From Actinomycetes bacterium (GTDB lineage Bacteria > Actinomycetota > Actinomycetes > Streptosporangiales > Streptosporangiaceae), in contig JAJYTD010000012.1 in assembly GCA_021793235.1 (NCBI GenBank), positions 47,617 to 111,616 on the forward strand: a stretch of DNA of 64,000 nt. The letters are read 5' to 3'. This document shows positions 57,594 through 64,000 of the stretch, in pieces. How positions within the stretch are numbered: position 1 is the first letter of the stretch; each line of letters opens with the position of its first letter. The notes beneath the pieces are model-generated. The model worked only from the letters and a program-made list of their open reading frames with translations, was not told where the DNA came from and did no database searches. Both the position numbers and the translations under genes were made by a program.

Positions 57594-57618
57594 GGGGTTT
57601 CTCATAGCGCGAAACCCC
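57594..57618 (+). terminator. Hairpin after tRNA-Val
   Basis: Perfect 8-bp arms GGGGTTTC/GAAACCCC around a 9-nt loop, 14 bp after the tRNA. It probably ends the tRNA transcript. A second perfect 8-bp hairpin, TTGTGGGG/CCCCACAA with a 5-nt loop, follows at 57653-57673. Confidence 0.6.
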
Positions 57619-57784
57619 GTATTGCTGAGCCTGTCTCAGCCCTTCCGCCTCATTGTGGGGGTCAGCCCCACAAGGCGTCTCCCACAGACAGGAGTTGCCC
57701 CGACTGCGCAGGTTAGGGGGTGGCGCTCGTCGGGCCATCTGCGGCACCACCTCCACTAAACCGGTGCCACTCGCACGTCAGTCG

Positions 57785-58705
57785 TCAGCGCACGGCGTCG
57801 ACATGGTCGATCAGCCAGTCGGCATAGCTGCGCGGTGGGCGGCCAAGAATTCGTGTCAGGGTGTCGGTGCCGAGGTGCAGCCATTGGCGGTACTCCGGGT
57901 CCTCGGGCTTGGTTGCCCATTCCGTCTCGCTTGCCAGTTTCTCCTCGATCTCCTCCTCCGTCGCTCCTTTGCGCCGCATGCGGTCGGCGGCCTGCTGCGG
58001 GGTGATCTCCTCGAACGGGATGTCCCGGCCCAGCGCCTGTCCGATCAGGCGCAGTTGTTCACGCAGGCTGATCGGCTCGCCATGCACGGTGAGGGTCTGG
58101 TTGGCGTACTGGTCATCGAAGAAGGCCGCCATGGCGACTGCGGCTAGATCGTCTTCGTCGATGAACGGGTACTGGGTGTCTGGACACTCCGCGCGGATGA
58201 CCTCACGATCGCGGATCGCGGCAGCGAGGTCGGCGTCGTCGCTGGGATATCCCTTCCGGAAGGTCTGGGCCATAACCGGCGCGGGTTGCAGGTGTGTCCA
58301 CCGCGCGCCAGAGCGCTCCACCACGACCTCGATCCCCAGCCAGTACCACGAATCCGGCTCGAACTCGATCTCGACGTCGGGCCCGTGGGAGGACAGCACC
58401 ACGATGTGCTGGACACCGGCCTGCCGAGCGAGAGTGACCGCCTGGCGCACCGTCTGCGGGACCGCTCCGGCCAGGAACAGCCGCTCGACGCCGTCGAAGG
58501 CGGCGGGGGTCTCGTCGGGGCGCGCTATGTCTCCGGGAACGATCTCGGTTCCTTGCGGCCAGCCCTCCGTTTCGGACTCAGGCGCCAGTACCCGGACCGG
58601 TTCTCCGGCGGCGAGCAGGCGAGCGGCGAGACAGCGCCCGACCGGCCCGGTGGGGACATGACCTGGGTAGTCACGCTCTTCCACCACTGTCACCAGATTG
58701 GACAT
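57785..58705 (-). CDS. NmrA-like NAD(P)-binding oxidoreductase
   Basis: A 306-aa atypical short-chain dehydrogenase of the NmrA/NAD(P)H-binding type. ATG 58705 has AAGGAGTG upstream. It starts MSNLVTVVEERDYPGHVPTGPVGRCLAARLLAAGEPVRVLA; the usual GATG motif is replaced by GPVG, so cofactor binding is uncertain. The C-terminal half has VHGEPISLREQLRLIGQALGRDIPFEEITPQQAADRM, as in actinobacterial NmrA proteins. It is divergent from a TetR regulator that probably controls it. Confidence 0.8.
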   Translation of the reverse strand: MSNLVTVVEERDYPGHVPTGPVGRCLAARLLAAGEPVRVLAPESETEGWPQGTEIVPGDIARPDETPAAFDGVERLFLAGAVPQTVRQAVTLARQAGVQHIVVLSSHGPDVEIEFEPDSWYWLGIEVVVERSGARWTHLQPAPVMAQTFRKGYPSDDADLAAAIRDREVIRAECPDTQYPFIDEDDLAAVAMAAFFDDQYANQTLTVHGEPISLREQLRLIGQALGRDIPFEEITPQQAADRMRRKGATEEEIEEKLASETEWATKPEDPEYRQWLHLGTDTLTRILGRPPRSYADWLIDHVDAVR

Positions 58706-58739
58706 CGACACTCCTTTTGCGTATGCCATAAGGAAAATA

Positions 58740-58760
58740 TTTCTCGTAGCCTACACGAAA
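58740..58760. promoter_or_regulatory. Putative TetR operator
   Basis: TTTCTCGTAG-C-CTACACGAAA, an imperfect palindrome with 8 of 10 arm positions matching, located between the divergent oxidoreductase (start 58705) and TetR (start 58781) genes. It is the only strong dyad in that 75-bp gap. Confidence 0.5.
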
Positions 58761-58780
58761 AATCGATTCGAGAGGGCACC

Positions 58781-59560
58781 ATGGGACGCCGAGACACTGA
58801 GGCCGCCCGGCGAACGCTGGCACTGCTGTGGCGCCACCGGGCCAAGCCGGCCCGTCAGGCTGGACGCGGGCGACCTCCCAGGACCACGGTGGACCAGGTC
58901 ATCACGGCGGCGGTCGACGTCGCCGACGCCGACGGCATGGCCGCGCTGTCCATGGCCCGAGTGGCCGACCGGATCGGCGTCGCCGTCATGTCCCTCTACA
59001 CGCATGTGGCCAGCAAGGCGGAACTCGTCGAGCTGATGGTCGACAGGGCGATGCGAGAACGCGACCTCCCCGGTCCGGGCCATCCCGACCGTCCCGATAG
59101 CTGGCGGGCGCAGATCGAGTTGTACGCGCAGCGGACCCGGGCGGTACACCGGCGGCATCCCTGGCTGCGGGATGCCGCCACAGTCCGGGTGCCGCTGGGC
59201 CCTGGCACCATGGCCCAGCAGGAGTACCTACTTCTGGCGTTACAGGAAACCGGCCTGCCGCCGCGAGAGATGTTCGCCGCTGCCGGCGCGATCGCGACCC
59301 ATGTGGACGCGTCGGCACACGAGGAAACGGAATCCGCGCAAGCGGAAACGGTCACCGGTCAGTCCTGGGACGCCTGGTGGGCGGAGCGGCAACACGTCTG
59401 GGAGGAGTACTTCGACGTGACGGAGTACCCGACCATGTCCCAGGTATGGGCCGAGGGAAACTTCGAGGAAGCCGACGAATCAGATCTGGAGGACTCCTAC
59501 GACTACGGCCTACAGCGGCTCCTCGACGGCATCCAGGCGAGAAGCGAGCAGTTCCGCTGA
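58781..59560 (+). CDS. TetR/AcrR-family regulator
   Basis: A 259-aa repressor. ATG 58781 has GAGAGGG upstream. The N-terminal DNA-binding region is GRPPRTTVDQVITAAVDVADADGMAALSMARVADRIGVAVMSLYTHVASKAELVELMVD, a canonical TetR helix-turn-helix at about 28-90. The C-terminal ligand domain has tryptophan-rich acidic segments (WDAWWAERQHVWEEYFDV). It likely represses the adjacent oxidoreductase gene and itself through the dyad at 58740-58760. Confidence 0.88.
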   Translation: MGRRDTEAARRTLALLWRHRAKPARQAGRGRPPRTTVDQVITAAVDVADADGMAALSMARVADRIGVAVMSLYTHVASKAELVELMVDRAMRERDLPGPGHPDRPDSWRAQIELYAQRTRAVHRRHPWLRDAATVRVPLGPGTMAQQEYLLLALQETGLPPREMFAAAGAIATHVDASAHEETESAQAETVTGQSWDAWWAERQHVWEEYFDVTEYPTMSQVWAEGNFEEADESDLEDSYDYGLQRLLDGIQARSEQFR

Positions 59561-59596
59561 GACGGGACCGCCACATATCAGCCTTCGGCCTCCTGG

Positions 59597-59714
59597 CGCC
59601 GAGCAGGCGGCCCGAAGTAGCCCTCCCGGCGGACCTTGGCGTGTGCTGGGAGAAGTTCAATATGTGGCCCTCGGTTACGGGCTGGAGGTTCGCATGCTGC
59701 CCTGTTGGGTCCAC
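59597..59714. repeat. Dispersed repeat, copy A
   Basis: About 118 bp that is roughly 80% identical, same orientation, to 61017-61134. Shared landmarks are GCCCTCCCG, CGGACCTTGGC, AGTTCAATA, ACGGGCTGGAG and TTCGCATGCTGCCCTGTTGGG. Read on the minus strand, both copies encode ELLPAHAKVRREG, hinting that it once overlapped a coding end. It begins just after the TetR gene. Confidence 0.7.
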
Positions 59715-60041
59715 AACAGGATCTGCGCTGCGGTTCCGTAGTCGGCCAGTGGAACAGCATGCGAACCCGGTGTAGCCCTACGTGGTGGTTTCAAAGCCCG
59801 TACGGCACGGCGACAAGCGAGCAGGTAGGGCTCTGCGAGCCTTCCAGGCACCGGCTGCCTGCGGCCTGAATCTCCGAGCACTGCCCCGGTCTCCCATACG
59901 GCCCGAGCCGATGGCCGGGGCAGATCCGGCGGGGTCCGCAGGTGCGGTTCGCTTCGGTGAACGGGTTCCTTACCCCCGGCTATTGCGCACCGGTTGGTGG
60001 CCCACCGGCGGTGCGGGTGACGGTGCGGCCATGATGGTTGA
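59715..60041. other. Non-coding stretch after repeat A
   Basis: No gene supported. Short frames here have no ribosome site or recognisable domain. The stretch ends at the MerR-type operator at 60042. It is part of the worn accessory patch between the TetR gene and the ABC exporter. Confidence 0.4.
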
Positions 60042-60060
60042 CCTTGACGCGGGGTCAAGG
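60042..60060 (+). promoter_or_regulatory. MerR-type operator with spaced promoter
   Basis: CCTTGAC-N5-GTCAAGG, perfect 7-bp arms, lies between TTGACC (60038-60043) and a weak -10 near 60063. An operator inside an over-long (19-20 bp) spacer is typical of MerR-family control. The gene it controlled survives only as a short ABC ATPase remnant beginning at 60077. Confidence 0.5.
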
Positions 60061-60076
60061 GCTCAGTCTGGTCGGC

Positions 60077-60155
60077 ATGACCACGAATACCAGTGCGATC
60101 GAAGTGGCCGGGCTGCGCGAGTCGTACAACGGCCACGAGCAACGCCCCTACATGG
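60077..60155 (+). pseudogene. Remnant of an ABC transporter ATPase N-terminus
   Basis: ATG 60077 opens MTTNTSAIEVAGLRESYNGHEQ, the first ~20 residues typical of an ABC ATP-binding protein (AIEVxGLRKSYGGHEA in relatives). The similarity then stops where the vapC 3' end begins (60156). The Walker A motif and everything after are gone. It may have been interrupted by insertion of the vapBC block. Confidence 0.55.
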
Positions 60156-60590
60156 CTACATGTCGTCGGGCAGGAGCCGGAACGCCGCGTGGCCGGTCAG
60201 CGGGCGGATGGCGCGAAAGTCCCGGCGGTCCAGTGTCAGAAGGGCGTGCGTCTCGTACTGCTCGGCCAGCACGACATTCACCGAGTCAGCCAAATCCAAC
60301 CCCAGATCGATGTACTGGTCTTGGATGGTGCGGGCCTTACGGAGCCAACAGGCCGAGACCTCAGGCACCTCGATCCGCCTCGTCCGCTCCTGCTGCAGCA
60401 GCCAATCCTGCACGGCGTGCGCCGACGCACGATTGACATTGCGGGTGATGACGTGCTCAATCTCAACAAAGACCAACGGTGAGATCACCGTCGCCGAGGC
60501 GCCAAGAAATGCGTCCCGCGCCAAACCGTGCTCGGGGTCGTCAGTGTTGAACGCGGCCACCAATCCCGAGGTGTCCCCGATCACGATCAC
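60156..60590 (-). CDS. vapC: VapC-type PIN-domain toxin
   Basis: A 144-aa PIN ribonuclease. Acidic residues of the active site are Asp6 (VIGDTSGLV), Glu43 (FVEIEH), an Asp in LDLADSVNVVLA and one in LLTLDRRDFRAI. The start is GTG 60590, overlapping the vapB stop (GTGA), the usual coupled order. VapC toxins cleave tRNA or rRNA, and VapB neutralises them. Confidence 0.88.
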   Translation of the reverse strand: MIVIGDTSGLVAAFNTDDPEHGLARDAFLGASATVISPLVFVEIEHVITRNVNRASAHAVQDWLLQQERTRRIEVPEVSACWLRKARTIQDQYIDLGLDLADSVNVVLAEQYETHALLTLDRRDFRAIRPLTGHAAFRLLPDDM

Positions 60591-60847
60591 GCGGCGCCAC
60601 CGGGGTGCCGGTACTTGCGGTTGGCAGCCTCCTCGACCGCAGAGCGTACCTCCTCTTCACCGACCCTGCCGCCGAGTGCGAGCGCCGGGATGTCCCACTC
60701 ACCCGACCAGCGCTGCGCCCGGAGCGCCGCGATCTTGAACGCCTCGCGGAAGTACTCCGACTCCGGCCGCCCCTCGCGTGCCGCCGCCGCCTTGATGGTC
60801 TCCAGGTACTCTTCGTCGACCATAACAGTCGTCTTCTTCAATCCCAT
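60587..60847 (-). CDS. vapB: VapB-type antitoxin
   Basis: An 86-aa antitoxin with an N-terminal ribbon-helix-helix: MGLKKTTVMVDEEYLETIKAAAAREGRPESEYFREAFKIAA. The C-terminal region (VGEEEVRSAVEEAANRKYRHPGG) would wrap VapC. ATG 60847 is close to GGAGGT, although the spacing is long (about 11), so a leaderless start is possible. It likely represses its own promoter. Confidence 0.85.
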   Translation of the reverse strand: MGLKKTTVMVDEEYLETIKAAAAREGRPESEYFREAFKIAALRAQRWSGEWDIPALALGGRVGEEEVRSAVEEAANRKYRHPGGAA

Positions 60848-61016
60848 ATGGTTATGGTACCTCCACCAGCACTCGGCAGCCTGCCAGGTGCCACGCCGAG
60901 CGAATCCCTGGCGGGCAGCATAGGGGGACCCCCGGGACGGGACACACGACTGCGGCGGTAGTACGTCAACGACGCCAGCGGGCCATGACCATAACCGATC
61001 ACTCCCCGGAACCCTG

Positions 61017-61134
61017 ACGCCGGGCGCGCGGCCCGAAGGAGCCCTCCCGACGGACCTTGGCATGCGCTGGGAGGAGTTCAATACGAGGTCCTTCGATCAC
61101 GGGCTGGAGTTCGCATGCTGCCCTGTTGGGCCCA
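61017..61134. repeat. Dispersed repeat, copy B
   Basis: Second copy of the element described at 59597-59714, in the same orientation. The two copies bracket about 1.3 kb containing the ABC relic and vapBC. Immediately downstream begins a different, 75-bp direct repeat. Confidence 0.7.
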
Positions 61135-61138
61135 CTCG

Positions 61139-61338
61139 GCTCTGGGTGACCCTGCTCGCAAGCTCTGCTTGCTCGCCGGGTCGCCTCGTTGTTTCTTTCG
61201 GGGGGGCGACCCCCCGGGCCCCCCGGTGCGGGGCTTCGCCCCGCGGTTTCGGGGTGACCCTGCGCTCTGGGTGACCCTGCTCGCAAGCTCTGCTTGCTCG
61301 CCGGGTCGCCTCGTTGTTTCTTTCGAGGGGGCGACCCC
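61139..61338. repeat. 75-bp direct repeat pair
   Basis: GCTCTGGGTGACCCTGCTCG... at 61139-61214 recurs almost exactly at 61264-61338 with single-base changes in the G run. The 49 bp between includes GGGGCTTCGCCCCG, a hairpin. This looks like an intergenic repeat family. It separates repeat B from the dehydrogenase remnant. Confidence 0.75.
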
Positions 61339-61458
61339 GAGGACTCCGTCGCCGACGTGCTGTGCCGACACCGGCGATCCCGACCGGCTCGACCTGATCC
61401 CCGACCGCATGGAACCGGCCGGTTCCACTCCGCCTCTGCGAGCCGCGGCCCTGCACGT

Positions 61459-61719
61459 GTGCGGCTCTTCATCGCCGTGGTCGGCGGTGTGGTGGGTCCT
61501 CTGATCACGCAGAGCGCGCGCAGCGGAGCGCTATCGGTGCCGCGGGCGGCCGCCGACCCCGGCGCGCAGGGCGGCGAGTACTACGGCCCTCGCGGCCACT
61601 CCCAGTTCGCCGCCGCACCCAGGCGTGAGGAGTCCAACGAGCGCTCACACGACCCCGAACGGCAGCGGCGGCTGTGGGCGGTCTCCGAGCAGTTGGCCGG
61701 GGTGGTCTCTCCCGTCTGA
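61459..61719 (+). pseudogene. C-terminal remnant of a short-chain dehydrogenase
   Basis: The frame ending TGA 61717-61719 reads LFIAVVGGVVGPLITQSA, GALSVPRAA, GGEYYGPRG, SHDPERQRRLWAVSEQLAGV. This is the closing pattern of actinobacterial SDR oxidoreductases (QSAxxGALPxLRAATDP...GGEYYGP...LWxxSExLTGV). The N-terminal ~220 residues with the Rossmann and YxxxK motifs are missing. It is replaced upstream by the 75-bp repeats. Confidence 0.65.
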
Positions 61720-61769
61720 GACGATCCGCCGCCCCAGTCCCCGGGCGGCGCGGCGCCCCCTCACCATTG

Positions 61770-61789
61770 ACTTGAATTTAAGTTCAAGT
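61770..61789. promoter_or_regulatory. MarR-type operator upstream of the ABC exporter
   Basis: ACTTGAA-TTTAAG-TTCAAGT, perfect 7-bp arms, directly over a TTGACT -35-like element (61767-61772). It lies 150 bp before the exporter start. MarR-family repressors often bind TTGAA-type dyads. No MarR gene is seen in the window, so the regulator may follow downstream. Confidence 0.55.
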
Positions 61790-61921
61790 TTTAGCCTTCG
61801 ATCGTCATAGCCGCAACGTACGCTCTGCGGCGCCGCGGCCGGATCCCGTGACCCAGGCGGTACTCCGGGCCGCGACGGCACAAGGACGACCACCACGACG
61901 ACGAGGGAGCAGTGATGCGAC

Positions 61922-63805
61922 GTGAGCATGGAAGTGGCCGCATGGACGTCGATGTACCACTCGATGCACGCCCAGCAGGACCGGCGGCCGTTCTCCAGGG
62001 CCACTCTGCGCCGCATTGGGGGGTTCGCCCGGTCGCATCGCCGCAAGCTGGTGTGGTTTCTGCTGATCAGTACCGTCACGGCCGCGCTGGCGGTGGCCAC
62101 CCCGGTACTCGCCGGTCGGGTCATGGACGCGATCGTCGAGGGCGCGGCGGTGGGCACCGTCCTCGAGCTCGCCGTGCTCATCGCGGCCATCGCGGTTGCG
62201 GAGGCCGGGCTGGGGATGCTGGCGCGATGGCTGTCGGCGGGCATCGGCGAGGGGCTGATCCTCGACCTGCGCACCGCGGTCTATGACCACGTGCAGCGCA
62301 TGCCGGTCGCCTTTTTCACCCGCACTCGCACCGGAGCGCTGGTCAGCCGGTTGAACAACGATGTGATCGGCGCGCAGCGCGCGTTCAGTGACACGCTCTC
62401 CGGCGTGGTCGGCAACCTTGTGACGCTCGTGCTCACATTGGCGGTGATGCTCAGCATCTCCTGGCAGATCACCCTGCTCGCCCTGCTGATCCTGCCGGTC
62501 TTCGTCCTGCCCGCGCGTCGCATGGGCTCCCGGCTGGCGCGGCTCGAACGCGAAGGGGCCGACCACAACGCGACGATGAGCACCCAGATGACCGAGCGCT
62601 TCTCGGCTCCCGGCGCGACACTGGTGAAGCTGTTCGGCCGCCCTCGAGAAGAGTCGGCCGAGTTCGCCGCGCGGGCCCGGCGGGTACGCGACATCGGGGT
62701 GCGCACGGCCATGGTGCAGCACGGGTTCGTCACCGTGCTGACGCTGGTGTCGGCGCTGGCACTGGCCCTCGTCTACGGATTGGGCGGTTTCTACGCGCTG
62801 CAGGGGCGGCTGGACCCGGGCGCTGTCGTGTCCCTTGCTCTGCTGCTCACCCGCCTCTACGCGCCGCTGACCGCTCTGGCCAGTGCGCGGGTGGAGGTGA
62901 TGAGCGCGTTGGTGAGCTTCGAACGGGTCTTCGAGGTGCTTGACCTGAAGCCGCTGATCGCCGAGAAGTCCGACGCCCGGCGGGTGCCGGAGGGGGCGGT
63001 GTCAGTGGAGTTCGACGCGGTGAGCTTCGGTTACCCCTCAGCGGACAAGGTCTCGCTGGCCTCCCTGGAGGAGGTCGCCGGCCTGGACACGCGCGGCGGT
63101 GTCGAGGTGCTGCACGACGTGTCGTTTCGTGCCGAGCCGGGACAGGTGGTGGCGCTGGTGGGATCTTCGGGCGCGGGGAAGTCGACCATCGCGCAGCTGG
63201 TGCCGCGGCTCTACGACGTCGACGCTGGTGCCGTGCGGCTGTCCGGGTCCGATGTCCGCGACCTGACCGCCGAATCGATCCGCGAGACGCTCGGGATGGT
63301 GACCCAGGACGGGCACCTGTTCCACGACTCGGTCCGGGCCAACCTGCTGCTGGCCCGCCCAGACGCCACCGAGGAGGAGGTGTGGGACGCGCTGCGCCGT
63401 GCCCGGCTGGACGGCCTCATCGCGGACCTGCCCGACGGGCTGGACACCATCGTCGGTGAGCGCGGATACCGGCTCTCCGGCGGTGAGCGCCAGCGGCTGA
63501 CGATCGCGCGGCTGCTGCTGGCCCGTCCGCGCGTGGTGATCCTCGACGAGGCCACCGCGCACCTGGACTCGACGTCGGAGGCGGCGGTGCAGGAGGCTCT
63601 GGGGGAGGCGCTCGCCGGGCGGACCGCGATCGTCATCGCGCACCGGCTGTCCACCGTGCGCGCCGCGGACCTCATCCTGGTGCTGGAGGAGGGGCGGGTC
63701 GTCGAACGCGGCACGCACACTGAACTGCTGGCCTCCGGCGGCCGCTATGAGGAGCTCTACCGGACCCAGTTCGCCCAGGACGAGGCGGTGGAGGCGGTCG
63801 GCTGA
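61922..63805 (+). CDS. ABC exporter, fused permease-ATPase
   Basis: A 627-aa half-size exporter of the MsbA/LmrA type. Six helices fill about 35-330, preceded by a polar N-terminus with FARSHRRKLVWFLL and a VYDHVQRMPVAFFTRTRTGALVSRLNNDV coupling segment. The ATPase has Walker A LVGSSGAGKSTIAQLV, the Q-loop VTQDGHLF, the signature YRLSGGERQRLTIARLLL and Walker B RVVILDEATAHLD. GTG 61922 is used; GAGGGAG lies about 12 bases upstream, and ATG 61928 is possible. It probably acts as a homodimer or with an unseen partner. Regulation by a MarR-type repressor is suggested by the dyad at 61770. Confidence 0.9.
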   Translation: MSMEVAAWTSMYHSMHAQQDRRPFSRATLRRIGGFARSHRRKLVWFLLISTVTAALAVATPVLAGRVMDAIVEGAAVGTVLELAVLIAAIAVAEAGLGMLARWLSAGIGEGLILDLRTAVYDHVQRMPVAFFTRTRTGALVSRLNNDVIGAQRAFSDTLSGVVGNLVTLVLTLAVMLSISWQITLLALLILPVFVLPARRMGSRLARLEREGADHNATMSTQMTERFSAPGATLVKLFGRPREESAEFAARARRVRDIGVRTAMVQHGFVTVLTLVSALALALVYGLGGFYALQGRLDPGAVVSLALLLTRLYAPLTALASARVEVMSALVSFERVFEVLDLKPLIAEKSDARRVPEGAVSVEFDAVSFGYPSADKVSLASLEEVAGLDTRGGVEVLHDVSFRAEPGQVVALVGSSGAGKSTIAQLVPRLYDVDAGAVRLSGSDVRDLTAESIRETLGMVTQDGHLFHDSVRANLLLARPDATEEEVWDALRRARLDGLIADLPDGLDTIVGERGYRLSGGERQRLTIARLLLARPRVVILDEATAHLDSTSEAAVQEALGEALAGRTAIVIAHRLSTVRAADLILVLEEGRVVERGTHTELLASGGRYEELYRTQFAQDEAVEAVG

Positions 63806-63881
63806 GGTGGCGGCCCGACCACTGTGCGGCGGCCCATTGCACACCTGCGAATCTACGATGTAAGGGAGGGCCTTTAGTCTG

Positions 63882-64000
63882 ATGATTCCGGCGCCCGGCA
63901 CTTCCGAATGCTTCCGCGAGACCGGCTCCCGCGGCATTGGCGGCCGGACCTGTTCCAGCGCCGACCGGTCGGATATTCAGCGGTTGCCGCCGCCTTGGGC
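63882..64000 (+). CDS. Possible gene start, cut by the window end
   Basis: An open frame from ATG 63882 to the window edge (about 39 codons: MIPAPGTSECFRETGS...). AGGGAGG lies 12 bases upstream, too far for a strong site. No domain can be recognised in so short a piece. It may be the 5' end of the next gene or non-coding. Confidence 0.25.
   Translation, partial: MIPAPGTSECFRETGSRGIGGRTCSSADRSDIQRLPPPW

Overview
The window is about 70% G+C and carries gene sets typical of a filamentous actinomycete: heme-copper oxidase assembly genes next to a tal-tkt-zwf-opcA-pgl block, an SufR-type suf operon, a FasR-fabD-fabH-acpP-fabF cluster, and many GTG starts and leaderless-looking promoters. Gene order and protein style suggest Streptosporangiales, probably Nocardiopsaceae (Nocardiopsis, Thermobifida or Streptomonospora-like). 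That placement is inference from gene content, not a database result.

Layout. 1-14.2 kb holds a CRISPR-Cas type III locus of the III-D kind: a Cas6-like gene, an unknown NLTPH-motif gene, a perfect 23-bp hairpin, five short hairpin repeats at 60-62 bp pitch, then one tightly overlapping operon. The operon encodes a tandem-CARF nuclease, Cas10, a single Cas7, Csx10 with a helical tail, a fused Cas7-Cas7, a Csx19-like protein and a Cas7-with-insertion protein. No cas1 or cas2 is present. 14.4-21.3 kb is the oxidative and non-oxidative pentose phosphate block on the minus strand. 21.9-26.0 kb has heme O and heme A synthases around a methyltransferase and a PrsW-like protease, and the two heme genes share a BlaI-like palindrome. 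26.1-31.0 kb has an EamA exporter, arginine deiminase, a small membrane protein, a hicB orphan with a broken hicA, and a two-gene ABC exporter.

31.2-37.9 kb is the full SUF iron-sulfur operon (sufR, B, D, Rieske ferredoxin, C, S, U, T), with a SufR box over the sufR start and a DtxR/IdeR-like box upstream. 38.0-42.5 kb has a 41-residue zinc-finger gene coupled to an 84-residue gene, a large sigma-like HTH protein, an SseB-domain protein and an SGNH hydrolase. 42.6-49.3 kb is fatty-acid initiation: an acyl-CoA carboxylase beta subunit, fabF, acpP, fabH, fabD and the divergent fasR-like regulator. 49.7-57.1 kb has a membrane protein, pxpABC (5-oxoprolinase), a PhoD-like phosphatase, YjbQ, a DUF3052 protein, an AhpE-like peroxiredoxin and a zinc-ribbon protein.

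57.1-61.9 kb is a worn accessory stretch: a probable IS200/IS605 (TnpB) end relic beside tRNA-Val(TAC), an NmrA-like oxidoreductase with a divergent TetR regulator, dispersed repeats, remnants of an ABC ATPase and a short-chain dehydrogenase, and vapBC. The window closes with an ABC exporter behind a MarR-type palindrome.

The best candidate for something undescribed is the CRISPR locus. It looks intermediate between classical III-D and the fused III-Dv organisation, has a CARF nuclease whose intact and decayed nuclease domains seem swapped relative to Can1, and sits beside an array whose conserved repeat is only about 15 nt.
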